Assembly: GCA_030590765.1 (NCBI GenBank)
Contig: JAUVCP010000042.1
Coordinates: 1-10,485 of the forward strand
DNA: 10,485 nucleotides
Direction: 5' to 3'
From: Flavobacteriaceae bacterium
GTDB taxonomy: Bacteria > Bacteroidota > Bacteroidia > Flavobacteriales > Flavobacteriaceae
Shown: positions 1 through 6,570 of the stretch, in pieces
How positions within the stretch are numbered: the stretch's first letter is position 1
How the letters are laid out: each line of letters begins with the position of its first letter
Position numbers and translations under genes: made by a program
Notes under the pieces: model-generated
What the model saw: only the letters and a program-made list of their open reading frames with translations
What the model was told of the DNA's origin: nothing
Databases searched by the model: none

Positions 1-263
1 GGATCAAAAGTAATTTCTACTTCTGCATTTCTTACGTCATTTAAACTTTTCACTTTTTCTTCTACTTCAACTGGTAAGGTCTCTGCTACCGGACAATTGG
101 GTGTAGTTAAGGTCATTATGATCTTAACATCTCTATCTTCATTTACAAAAACATCATATATCAATCCCAATTCATAAACATCTACAGGAATTTCAGGATC
201 GAAAATAGTTTTGATCATCTCTACTATTTTAACCCCCAGAATTTCTTTTTCTTTCGTATCCAT
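1..263 (-). CDS. DUF59/MIP18-family Fe-S assembly protein (SufT/PaaD-like), 3' end cut by window edge
   Basis: The frame opens with ATG at 263 and runs off the left edge after 87 full codons, so the C-terminus is missing (family members are usually about 100-110 residues). Visible family features are the motif DPEIPVDVYELGLIY at residues 22-36 and TLTTPNCP at 51-58, with Cys57 in the position of the conserved family Cys. Proteins of this family help mature or insert Fe-S clusters in the cytoplasm, and in Bacteroidota they are commonly encoded inside the suf gene cluster. The gene lies 67 bp downstream of sufE on the same strand, which supports that role, and it has its own promoter in the gap. 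SufT-like function is inferred from family and context. PaaD of phenylacetate oxidation is a relative but nothing nearby supports it. Confidence 0.85.
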   Translation of the reverse strand, partial: MDTKEKEILGVKIVEMIKTIFDPEIPVDVYELGLIYDVFVNEDRDVKIIMTLTTPNCPVAETLPVEVEEKVKSLNDVRNAEVEITFD

Positions 264-294
264 TACTTCTCTTTAAAATCATTCTAAATAAGGG

Positions 295-324
295 CAAAGA
301 TACTTTAAATAAAATTACAGCAAA
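295..324 (-). promoter_or_regulatory. Bacteroidota-type promoter for the DUF59 gene
   Basis: On the minus strand, TTTG (321-324) is followed after 18 nt by TATCTTTG (295-302). This matches the published Bacteroidota sigma consensus TTTG-N(17-23)-TAnnTTTG exactly. Transcription would begin near 289-290, giving a leader of about 26 nt before the ATG at 263. It lies in the 67-bp gap after sufE, so the DUF59 gene can be expressed both with and without sufE. Confidence 0.65.
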
Positions 325-330
325 ATTGAA

Positions 331-753
331 TTAACTGTTTTTTGTTTGAAAAGCAAGTGCGTATAGCTTTAGTTGTTTCACCATAGATACCAATCCGTTT
401 GCTCTTGTGGGTGATAGATGTTCTTTCAATCCAATTTCATCAATAAAAAACGGTTCAGAATCCAGTATATCTTTAGGCGTTTGATTGGAATAAACTCTTA
501 ATAATAAAGCGATAATTCCTTTGGTTAGAATCGCATCACTATTGGCAGTAAAAAGCACCTTACTTTCCTTATAGTCTGCTTGTAACCAAACTTTTGACTG
601 ACAACCATTGATTAGATTATCATCTGTTTTATTGATAGTCTCAATGATCTCTAGGGATTTACCCATTTCGATGATATATTCGTAGCGTTCCATCCAGCCA
701 TCAAACATATCAAACTCATCAATAATTTCTTCTTGTATTTTTTTAATAGTCAT
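331..753 (-). CDS. sufE: SufE, sulfur acceptor of the SUF Fe-S cluster system
   Basis: SufE takes the persulfide sulfur from the cysteine desulfurase SufS and passes it to the SufBCD scaffold in the cytoplasm. The 140-residue length is typical of the family (E. coli SufE is 138). The acceptor cysteine is Cys51 in the motif NGCQSKVW, and the C-terminal part carries the usual LSPTRANGL segment at about residues 113-121. The ATG at 753 lies about 12 nt downstream of the start site expected from the minus-strand -7 element at 772-779. The next gene downstream, a DUF59 protein, is another Suf-associated factor, so this is the tail of a suf locus. Family assignment is firm; the rest of the suf genes are not in the window. 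Confidence 0.95.
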   Translation of the reverse strand: MTIKKIQEEIIDEFDMFDGWMERYEYIIEMGKSLEIIETINKTDDNLINGCQSKVWLQADYKESKVLFTANSDAILTKGIIALLLRVYSNQTPKDILDSEPFFIDEIGLKEHLSPTRANGLVSMVKQLKLYALAFQTKNS

Positions 754-763
754 TTTTAAAACT

Positions 764-779
764 TATTTTTGCAAAAATA
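764..779. promoter_or_regulatory. Palindromic divergent promoter (two abutting -7 elements)
   Basis: Positions 764-779 read TATTTTTGCAAAAATA, a perfect 16-bp palindrome. The left half (764-771) is an exact TAnnTTTG -7 element for the plus-strand kinase operon. The right half, read on the minus strand (779 to 772), is the identical element for sufE. Expected starts are near 777 (plus) and 766 (minus), with leaders of about 19 and 12 nt. I find no clear -33 TTTG at the usual spacing on either side, so strength may depend on an activator or on the -7 alone. The palindrome could also be a regulator site overlapping the promoters. Confidence 0.6.
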
Positions 780-795
780 CATAAATAGTCAATAC

Positions 796-1722
796 ATGGG
801 AAAACTTTTAATCGTAGGACCTGTAGCATTTGATGCTATTGAAACTCCGTTTGGAAAAACAGATAAAATTTTAGGAGGAGCAGCAACCTATATTGGCCTT
901 TCAGCATCACATTTTGGTGTTGAAAGCGGAATTGTTTCTGTTGTGGGAGGTGATTTCCCTGAGGAATATCTTGAAATGCTAAATAAAAAAAACATTGATA
1001 CCAGTGGTGTTGAAATTATTAAAGATGGTAAAACATTCTTTTGGAGTGGAAAATATCATAATGACCTGAATTTTAGAGATACTTTAATAACAGAATTAAA
1101 TGTGCTGGCTGATTTCAATCCTATAGTTCCTGACAGTTTTAAAGATTGTGATTTTTTAATGTTAGGTAATTTACATCCTGCTGTTCAAATGTCAGTTATT
1201 AAACAAATCCCCAAAAGACCAAAACTGGTTGTTTTGGATACCATGAATTTCTGGATGGATAATACATTAGATGAATTAATGGATGTTATTAAAAAAATTG
1301 ATGTTATTACAATCAATGATGAAGAAGCCAGACAGTTAAGTGGTGAATATTCATTGGTGAAAGCTGCACAGGTCATTCAAAAAATGGGTCCAAAATATGT
1401 AATTATCAAAAAAGGAGAACACGGAGCCTTGTTATTTAATAAAGGAAAAGTGTTTTTTGCTCCGGCTTTACCATTAGAGGAAGTTTTTGATCCTACTGGT
1501 GCTGGTGATACTTTTGCAGGTGGATTTATAGGATATCTTGCAAGTACCCACGATATTTCATTTGAAAATATGAAAAGAGCTGTAATCTACGGTTCAAATC
1601 TGGCTTCTTTTAGTGTTGAAAAATTTGGTACAAAAAGAATGGAAAACTTAAGTCATCAGGAAATTCAAGATAGATTGCAACAATTTAAAGAATTAACACA
1701 ATTTGAAATAAAATTAAAATAG
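796..1722 (+). CDS. PfkB/ribokinase-family carbohydrate (or nucleoside) kinase
   Basis: This is a cytoplasmic ATP-dependent kinase of the ribokinase fold, 308 residues from the chosen start, within the family's usual 300-330. Counting from ATG 796, the N-terminal Gly-Gly substrate signature is GGAATYIG (about residues 27-34), the mid-domain NDEEARQL motif is at about 174-181, and the C-terminal signature DPTGAGDTFAGG (232-243) has the anion hole and catalytic base Asp238. A longer frame from TTG 769 is possible, but that TTG is part of the -7 element at 764-771 and would not be transcribed, so ATG 796 is preferred. Six bases separate it from the PurF-like gene, pointing to one operon. The substrate cannot be read from the sequence; ribose, a nucleoside or a related sugar is plausible given the PRPP-using neighbour. 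Confidence 0.9.
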   Translation: MGKLLIVGPVAFDAIETPFGKTDKILGGAATYIGLSASHFGVESGIVSVVGGDFPEEYLEMLNKKNIDTSGVEIIKDGKTFFWSGKYHNDLNFRDTLITELNVLADFNPIVPDSFKDCDFLMLGNLHPAVQMSVIKQIPKRPKLVVLDTMNFWMDNTLDELMDVIKKIDVITINDEEARQLSGEYSLVKAAQVIQKMGPKYVIIKKGEHGALLFNKGKVFFAPALPLEEVFDPTGAGDTFAGGFIGYLASTHDISFENMKRAVIYGSNLASFSVEKFGTKRMENLSHQEIQDRLQQFKELTQFEIKLK

Positions 1723-1728
1723 TTTACA

Positions 1729-3621
1729 ATGAGTGATGCTATTAAACACGAATGTGGTATTGCTTTAGTAAGATTGCTAAAGCCTTTACAGTTCTATAAA
1801 GACAAATATGGAACTTCTTTTTACGGAATAAATAAAATGTATTTATTGATGGAAAAGCAACACAATCGTGGCCAGGATGGAGCTGGATTTGCTAGTGTTA
1901 AGTTTGATGTAAAACCTGGTACGCGTTATATAAGCAGAGTAAGGTCAAATGAGCAACAACCCATTCAAGATGTATTTGCTATTATAAATGAACGACTGAA
2001 TGGCGTGATGGAAAAATATCCTGAAAAGGCAAATGACATAAGTTGGCAAATAGAAAATATGCCTTATGTTGGAAATTTGTTTTTAGGACATGTACGATAC
2101 GGTACTTTTGGTAAAAACAGTATTGAAAGTGTTCATCCTTTTTTACGCCAGAATAACTGGAAACATAAAAACCTAATCGTTGCTGGTAATTTTAATATGA
2201 CCAACTCTGGCGAATTATTGCAAGAACTTATTGAAATAGGTCAGCATCCTAAAGAAAGAACGGATACGGTTACGGTAATGGAAAAGATTGGTCATTTTTT
2301 AGATGACGAAGTGCTTGATCTTTACTATAAATTCAAACAAAAAGGAATTAGTAAAAAAGATGCCTCTGAGCTTATTGCCAAAGAATTAAATATCCAAAAA
2401 ATACTAAAAAGATCCTCAAAAAACTGGGATGGAGGCTATGCAATGGCCGGCTTGATAGGTCATGGTGATGCTTTTGTTTTAAGAGATCCTTCCGGTATTC
2501 GCCCGGCTTATTATTACCAGGATGACGAAGTAGTTGTAGTGGCCTCCGAACGTCCGGTGATACAAACTGTTTTTGATGTTGATATTGATGATGTAAAAGA
2601 AATAGAAAGAGCCCATGCATTAATTATTAAAAAAGACGGTACGGTTACTACTGAACAGGTACTTGAACAATTGCCAAATAAAGCCTGCTCGTTTGAACGA
2701 ATTTATTTTTCAAGAGGTGGTGATGCTTCTATTTACGAAGAACGTAAAAATTTAGGGAAATTTATATTTCCTAAAGTGTTGGAATATATTGACCATGATT
2801 TAAATAACACTGTTTTCTCCTATATTCCGAATACGGCTGAGACTTCCTTTTTTGGATTAACTGAAGCTGCAGAAGATTACCTAAACAAGCATAAATTAGA
2901 CACAATATTAAAAGGCAACAAAAATATTTCGGCTAAGGATTTGACCGAATTATTATCTGTTAGACCAAGAATTGAAAAAATAGCGATCAAAGATGCTAAA
3001 TTAAGAACTTTTATTGCAGATGATAATAGTAGAGATGATCTGGTTGCGCATGTTTATGATGTGACTTATGGTGTTGTAAAACCAACAGATAATCTGGTTA
3101 TTATTGATGATAGTATTGTAAGAGGAACTACCTTGAAAAAGAGTATTATTAAAATTCTGGATAGGTTAAATCCTAAAAAGATCGTTATTGTCTCTTCTGC
3201 TCCGCAAATTCGTTATCCGGATTGCTATGGTATAGACATGGCACGATTGGAAGAATTCATCGCTTTTAAAGCTACTTTAGAATTGTTAAAGGACAATGAT
3301 AAATACCATATGATTGATGAGGTATATCAAAAATGTAAGGACAATATAGATAATCCTGATCCTGAAAATTATGTAAAAGAAATTTATGCACTCTTTACTG
3401 CTGAACAAATTTCATTTAAAATTGGAGAGTTATTAAAAACAGAAAGCATCAATGCAAAAGTTGAGATCATTTTCCAATCCATTGATAATTTACACAAAGC
3501 CATCCCAGATCATCCCGGTGACTGGTATTTTACCGGTAATTACCCAACCAAAGGTGGAATGAGAGTTGTGAACAAAGCCTTTATGAATTTTTATGAAGGT
3601 AAAAAAGAAAGAGCATACTAA
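1729..3621 (+). CDS. PurF-like glutamine phosphoribosyl amidotransferase paralogue (630 aa)
   Basis: The architecture is that of amidophosphoribosyltransferase: an N-terminal class II (Ntn) glutaminase and a C-terminal PRPP-binding phosphoribosyltransferase domain. Cys9 in HECGIA is the expected nucleophile after removal of an 8-residue propeptide, as in the B. subtilis type. Other glutaminase motifs are RGQDGAG (47-53), GHVRYGTFG (120-128) and RDPSGIRP (252-259). The PRPP loop is VIIDDSIVRGTT (457-468), followed by YGIDMARLEE (500-509). At 630 residues it is well above the usual 450-510. The extra length lies in the glutaminase (about 55-118 and 185-230), in a segment just before the PRPP loop (about 425-452), and in a C-terminal tail. 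The usual HNGNLTN strand reads GNFNMTN (153-159), so the oxyanion Gly appears to be Phe. This looks like a distinct paralogue rather than the housekeeping PurF. The exact substrate is unknown. Confidence 0.85.
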   Translation: MSDAIKHECGIALVRLLKPLQFYKDKYGTSFYGINKMYLLMEKQHNRGQDGAGFASVKFDVKPGTRYISRVRSNEQQPIQDVFAIINERLNGVMEKYPEKANDISWQIENMPYVGNLFLGHVRYGTFGKNSIESVHPFLRQNNWKHKNLIVAGNFNMTNSGELLQELIEIGQHPKERTDTVTVMEKIGHFLDDEVLDLYYKFKQKGISKKDASELIAKELNIQKILKRSSKNWDGGYAMAGLIGHGDAFVLRDPSGIRPAYYYQDDEVVVVASERPVIQTVFDVDIDDVKEIERAHALIIKKDGTVTTEQVLEQLPNKACSFERIYFSRGGDASIYEERKNLGKFIFPKVLEYIDHDLNNTVFSYIPNTAETSFFGLTEAAEDYLNKHKLDTILKGNKNISAKDLTELLSVRPRIEKIAIKDAKLRTFIADDNSRDDLVAHVYDVTYGVVKPTDNLVIIDDSIVRGTTLKKSIIKILDRLNPKKIVIVSSAPQIRYPDCYGIDMARLEEFIAFKATLELLKDNDKYHMIDEVYQKCKDNIDNPDPENYVKEIYALFTAEQISFKIGELLKTESINAKVEIIFQSIDNLHKAIPDHPGDWYFTGNYPTKGGMRVVNKAFMNFYEGKKERAY

Positions 3622-3635
3622 TTTAAAAAAATAGA

Positions 3636-4118
3636 ATGAATTATATCACAAAAACAATGGGCTACATTGTATTATTTACTTTATTATTGAATTTTACAAA
3701 TTGTAAAACGCAAAATATTCAACAGGAAGCACCATTTACTATTGTTGAAAAGTCATATTTTAAATGGGCTGGAGGCAAAAAAGGAGACCAAGGAACTACC
3801 ATTAAATTAGTTGGAAACTTTGAGACAACCAATTTAGGGTTTTCTAATATTTACTTCCAAAACTATAAATATAAAGTTATTCCTGAGTTTAGAGGGAACA
3901 CTTTTATCCTTGTAGGAAACAGATCCAGTTTGAAAAAAGACATGAATATGTCTGGCAATGCCATTGATGAGTATGGTAACACTCCTCCTGAACTTGATAA
4001 AGAAATACCCTTTGATCTGCAAAAAGATGAAGCAGTAATTGAGTATTCTATCAACGGGCAGGTATATTTTCATAAAGTTACAGGTGTTAAACAGTTAGAA
4101 ACCGTTTATTACCCATAA
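3636..4118 (+). CDS. Small predicted lipoprotein, conserved-hypothetical type
   Basis: The protein has 160 residues. The N-terminus has a Lys-bearing start, a hydrophobic core (about residues 9-20) and a possible lipidation Cys23 in the context FTNC, a relaxed lipobox of the kind seen in Bacteroidota. The mature part of about 138 residues is polar, has no further membrane segment and no Cys, and reads as a beta-rich domain (segments such as KIYFQNYKYKV-like alternation and VIEYSINGQVYFHKV at the C-terminal end). I do not recognise the family. It begins 14 bp after the PurF-like gene in the same direction, so it is the third gene of that operon, although a periplasmic or outer-membrane lipoprotein has no obvious link to the two cytoplasmic enzymes. 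Its stop is only 2 bp from the stop of the convergent barrel gene. Confidence 0.75.
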   Translation: MNYITKTMGYIVLFTLLLNFTNCKTQNIQQEAPFTIVEKSYFKWAGGKKGDQGTTIKLVGNFETTNLGFSNIYFQNYKYKVIPEFRGNTFILVGNRSSLKKDMNMSGNAIDEYGNTPPELDKEIPFDLQKDEAVIEYSINGQVYFHKVTGVKQLETVYYP

Positions 4119-4120
4119 TT

Positions 4121-4549
4121 TTAAAAAGAGTAGCTTAATCCTACTGATCCTGTATTCCCAATTTCAGCAAAAACACCAATTTTTTCTGTAAAGAAATACC
4201 TAATTCCTAAATAAGCATCATAACCTACATCATTTCCTGATAAATAACCCAGACTAATTCCCGGATACATATCCAGTTGTTTGGGAAAATCTAATAATAA
4301 TCCTAGATGCATCGCAGTTCTGGCAAATAAATAGTAATCATTTTCATCATTGTTAAAATAATAGGCAGCTCCTGCACCTACTGAAAATAAATCACATAAA
4401 CCAATATCAAAAGATCCTCTTATGCCATTTCCGTGACCGTAAATGTCATAACCTAAGTTAATTTTAGCATCGCCCTTACCATCAAAGGACTGGGCAAAAG
4501 AAGAAAATGATAAAACAAATAAAAAGGGGAGTATTTTTAAAAATTTCAT
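4121..4549 (-). CDS. Small secreted outer-membrane beta-barrel-like protein (possibly DUF6646)
   Basis: The 142-residue product starts with a classical signal peptide (MKFLKILPFLFVLSFSSFA, probable cleavage before Gln20). The mature part alternates aromatic and small residues in short Gly-punctuated strands (for example VGAGAAYYF, PGISLGYLSG, AYLGIRYFF, VGLSYSF) and ends in Phe, the usual C-terminal signal for outer-membrane barrel insertion. With about 120 residues it would make roughly eight short strands. It resembles the small flavobacterial family DUF6646 as I recall it, but I cannot confirm that here. The gene is alone on its strand. A near-consensus -7 element (TATATTG, one T short) lies at 4572-4578 on the minus strand. 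It converges on the preceding lipoprotein gene with a 2-bp gap and no terminator between them. Confidence 0.8.
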   Translation of the reverse strand: MKFLKILPFLFVLSFSSFAQSFDGKGDAKINLGYDIYGHGNGIRGSFDIGLCDLFSVGAGAAYYFNNDENDYYLFARTAMHLGLLLDFPKQLDMYPGISLGYLSGNDVGYDAYLGIRYFFTEKIGVFAEIGNTGSVGLSYSF

Positions 4550-4756
4550 AGCAAGAAAATTAAAAATTACACAATATATTAAACGATAATATTGCAGTTT
4601 TAGTATTAAAAAAGTTAAAATATTATGCTGTCTTTTTAAAAATATTTACCTTTGCCTTGTTAAATTTTACTGGAAGTAAAAGTCCCCCCTTTTTTTAAGC
4701 CAATTGAAATAACTTTAACGATTTTTTAAGGTTTAATGGCACGAATATTGTTTTAC
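4550..4756. other. AT-rich intergenic stretch with hairpin and C6T7 tract
   Basis: No convincing gene lies here. The upstream region of the barrel gene (minus strand) occupies the left part. TTTTACT-GGA-AGTAAAA at 4665-4681 is a perfect 7-bp inverted repeat with a 3-nt loop. It is followed by six C and seven T at 4684-4696. An exact TAnnTTTG element (TACCTTTG, 4647-4654, plus strand) precedes the hairpin but has no good -33 partner. The stretch may hold regulatory sites for the barrel gene or an alternative upstream start for the small RNA described at 4792. Confidence 0.35.
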
Positions 4757-4786
4757 TTTGTATTGTATTGTAATAATTTATTTTTG
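4757..4786 (+). promoter_or_regulatory. Bacteroidota-type promoter of the candidate small RNA
   Basis: TTTG at 4757-4760 is followed after 18 nt by TATTTTTG at 4779-4786, an exact match to TTTG-N18-TAnnTTTG and the same spacing as the DUF59 promoter at 295-324. Expected start is about 4792. No protein gene follows on the plus strand before two terminators, so the promoter implies a non-coding transcript. Confidence 0.65.
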
Positions 4787-4791
4787 TTTAC

Positions 4792-4923
4792 AACAAATAG
4801 AAAATGACAACGTTTAATTATTTATAAAACGTTTAAAAATATTTAAAATAAGGTTTGGTTAGTTGATTTTGGTTGATTTAGTTCAACCAATCGTCGTCCC
4901 GAGAGATCGGGACGATTTTTTTT
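4792..4923 (+). ncRNA. Candidate intergenic small RNA, about 130 nt, three hairpins
   Basis: A full-consensus promoter (4757-4786) and an intrinsic terminator (4894-4923) bracket about 130 nt with no credible protein frame. Predicted helices are AACGTTT (4809-4815) with AAACGTT (4827-4833), 7 bp; TTGGTTGA (4869-4876) with TCAACCAA (4883-4890), 8 bp and a 6-nt loop; and the 9-bp terminator stem. An upstream copy of the GGTT/GTTGA sequence (4857-4866) could pair instead with the TCAACC arm, so an alternative fold is possible. The unpaired segment between hairpins 1 and 2 (4834-4868) is A/U-rich and could be a binding site. It resembles no RNA family I can name. The only ATG-initiated frame inside is 7 residues long. 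An alternative is that the terminator simply stops read-through from the operon ending at 4118. Confidence 0.5.
4894..4923 (+). terminator. Intrinsic terminator of the small RNA
   Basis: TCGTCCCGA (4894-4902) pairs perfectly with TCGGGACGA (4907-4915) around a GAGA tetraloop (a GNRA type), followed by eight T (4916-4923). The CGTCCCGA/TCGGGACG stem stands out as strongly GC-rich against its AT-rich surroundings. The T tract lies on the plus strand, so it ends rightward transcripts. Confidence 0.85.
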
Positions 4924-4960
4924 GTGATCAATTGAAGCTTGTCGACCACAATTAAATCAG

Positions 4961-4990
4961 AAAGGTTGTCAATTAAGGCAACCTTTTTTT
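4961..4990. terminator. Hairpin terminator facing the aldehyde dehydrogenase gene
   Basis: AAAGGTTGTC (4961-4970) pairs with GGCAACCTTT (4977-4986) with one G-U wobble and a 6-nt AATTAA loop. On the plus strand it runs into TTTTTTT (4984-4990). On the minus strand it lies 22 bp past the stop codon of the dehydrogenase and runs into the weaker CCTTTCTGATT. It most likely ends the leftward dehydrogenase operon and also backs up the rightward small-RNA terminator. Confidence 0.7.
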
Positions 4991-5007
4991 ATTGTTTTAA
5001 AATTTAC

Positions 5008-6558
5008 TTAAAAATCAAATTTAATTCCCTGAGCCAAAGGTAATTCTTCACTATGGTTAAAGGTACTTGTTTGGCGTCTCATGTATACCTTCCATGAATC
5101 AGAACCTGACTCTCTTCCGCCTCCTGTATCTTTTTCTCCACCAAATGCTCCACCAATTTCAGCACCTGATGTTCCTACATTTACATTGGCTATACCACAA
5201 TCAGATCCTACTGCTGAAACAAACTTTTCAGCCTCTCTCATATTTAAAGTAAAAACACATGAAGATAATCCCTGCGGAACATCATTATTAATTTTAATTG
5301 CATTTTCAATATCACCTTTGTATTTGATCAAATACACAATTGGTGCAAAAGTTTCTTCCTGTACTATTTTATAATGATTTTCTGCTTCAGCTATACAAGG
5401 CATAACAAAATTACCCGATTCAAAACCTTTTCCTTCTATAACTTCTCCACCAAATAAAATTTTACCTCCTTCTTTTTGTACTTCTTCTACAGAATTTCTA
5501 AAATTATTTACGGAATGAATATCAATAAGCGGACCTACCAATGATTTTTCATCTATTGGGTTACCAATTTTAGTCGCTACACTTTTATATGCATTTACCA
5601 TTGAATCTCTCACCTGATTGTAAACACTTTCGTGGATGATAATCCTACGTGTTGATGTACATCGTTGCCCTGCAGTTCCAACCGTTCCAAACACTGTGGA
5701 AGCAATTGCCATTTTTATATCTGCATTAGGAGTAATAATCACTGCATTATTACCTCCTAATTCAAGAATCGTCTTTCCTAAACGTTTTCCAACAATACCT
5801 CCAACTCTTTGCCCTACGGTTGTAGAACCGGTAACAGACAATAAAGGAATACGTTTGTCAGCTAAAAAATTATCTCCCATTACAGATGATTTTGCAACGA
5901 TTAGGTTAAATACTCCTTCCGGAACATTATTATCTGCCAATACTTTATTTATAATTCTTTGGGTTGCAACTGCTGTTAATGGAGTTTTAGATGAAGGCTT
6001 CCAAATAACACAGTCTCCAGCAATTGCTGCTAAAGCAGAGTTCCATGCCCAAACAGCAACAGGAAAATTAAAAGAAGTTACAATCCCTACTATCCCTAAA
6101 GGCTGGTATTGTTCAAACAACCTGTGTTCTCTTCTTTCAGATTGCAAAGAAACTCCGTTGATCAAACGTGACTGTCCAACTGCAAAATCACATATATCGA
6201 TCATTTCCTGAACTTCTCCTAAACCCTCCTGGAAAATCTTTCCCATTTCGTAACTGACCAAAGCTCCTAATTCATCTTTGTACTCTCTTAACGCCAATCC
6301 TATTTGTCTAACAATTTCACCTCTTTCAGGCGCAGGAACAAGTCTCCATTCTTTAAAAGCTTCCTGCGCTTTTTTAACAACCATTTCGTAATCATCAATA
6401 GTTGCATTTTTAACTTTAGCAATCTCCTTTCCATCAGCAGGAGATGAAGAAGATGTAACAGCTCCTTTCGTTTCATGCCATTTCTGACCAGTTGAAACTC
6501 CTAAGTTTACTTCCTCAATTCCTAATGTTTTTAATACATTATTTATATCAATAGCCAT
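5008..6558 (-). CDS. ALDH7/antiquitin-type aldehyde dehydrogenase, likely aminoadipate-semialdehyde (piperideine-6-carboxylate) dehydrogenase
   Basis: This is a full-length 516-residue NAD-dependent aldehyde dehydrogenase. Catalytic residues are Cys300 in FGTVGTAGQRCTSTRR, general base Glu266 in LELGGNN, Asn164 in TSFNFP and cofactor Lys187 in WKPSS. The SFNFPVAVWAWNSALA segment (162-177) and the C-terminal TSGAEIGGAFGGEKDTGGGR segment are hallmarks of ALDH7 (antiquitin) rather than of betaine, succinate-semialdehyde or proline dehydrogenases. Bacterial members oxidise alpha-aminoadipate semialdehyde, in equilibrium with piperideine-6-carboxylate, to alpha-aminoadipate in lysine degradation; the enzyme is called Pcd in Flavobacterium lutescens and AmaB in Pseudomonas. 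No lysine aminotransferase is in view, so the substrate is inferred from family. The gene starts 12 bp after a DUF1858 mini-protein gene and probably shares its transcript. The hairpin at 4961-4990 lies just past its stop. Confidence 0.9.
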   Translation of the reverse strand: MAIDINNVLKTLGIEEVNLGVSTGQKWHETKGAVTSSSSPADGKEIAKVKNATIDDYEMVVKKAQEAFKEWRLVPAPERGEIVRQIGLALREYKDELGALVSYEMGKIFQEGLGEVQEMIDICDFAVGQSRLINGVSLQSERREHRLFEQYQPLGIVGIVTSFNFPVAVWAWNSALAAIAGDCVIWKPSSKTPLTAVATQRIINKVLADNNVPEGVFNLIVAKSSVMGDNFLADKRIPLLSVTGSTTVGQRVGGIVGKRLGKTILELGGNNAVIITPNADIKMAIASTVFGTVGTAGQRCTSTRRIIIHESVYNQVRDSMVNAYKSVATKIGNPIDEKSLVGPLIDIHSVNNFRNSVEEVQKEGGKILFGGEVIEGKGFESGNFVMPCIAEAENHYKIVQEETFAPIVYLIKYKGDIENAIKINNDVPQGLSSCVFTLNMREAEKFVSAVGSDCGIANVNVGTSGAEIGGAFGGEKDTGGGRESGSDSWKVYMRRQTSTFNHSEELPLAQGIKFDF

Positions 6559-6570
6559 AATTATTATATT

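Noticed and set aside
769..795. TTG start that would add 9 residues to the PfkB kinase
   Set aside because: The TTG forms the end of the -7 element (764-771), so it would not be in the transcript, and the extra residues do not resemble the family N-terminus.
4129..4145. AGTAG/CTACT hairpin at the end of the barrel gene as a shared terminator of the convergent pair
   Set aside because: A 5-bp stem with a 7-nt loop inside coding sequence and no T tract on either strand.
4736..4807. Small 23-residue hydrophobic frame in the intergenic gap (begins MARILFYFVLY)
   Set aside because: It overlaps the strong promoter at 4757-4786, has no start signal, and its composition is what AT-rich DNA gives by chance.
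4804..4827. Seven-residue frame inside the candidate small RNA
   Set aside because: Too short to support as a gene and its sequence forms part of hairpin 1; a leader peptide is unlikely because no gene follows.
5067..6211. Long plus-strand frames opposite the aldehyde dehydrogenase
   Set aside because: They are antisense shadows of a strongly conserved enzyme gene and show no recognisable domain.
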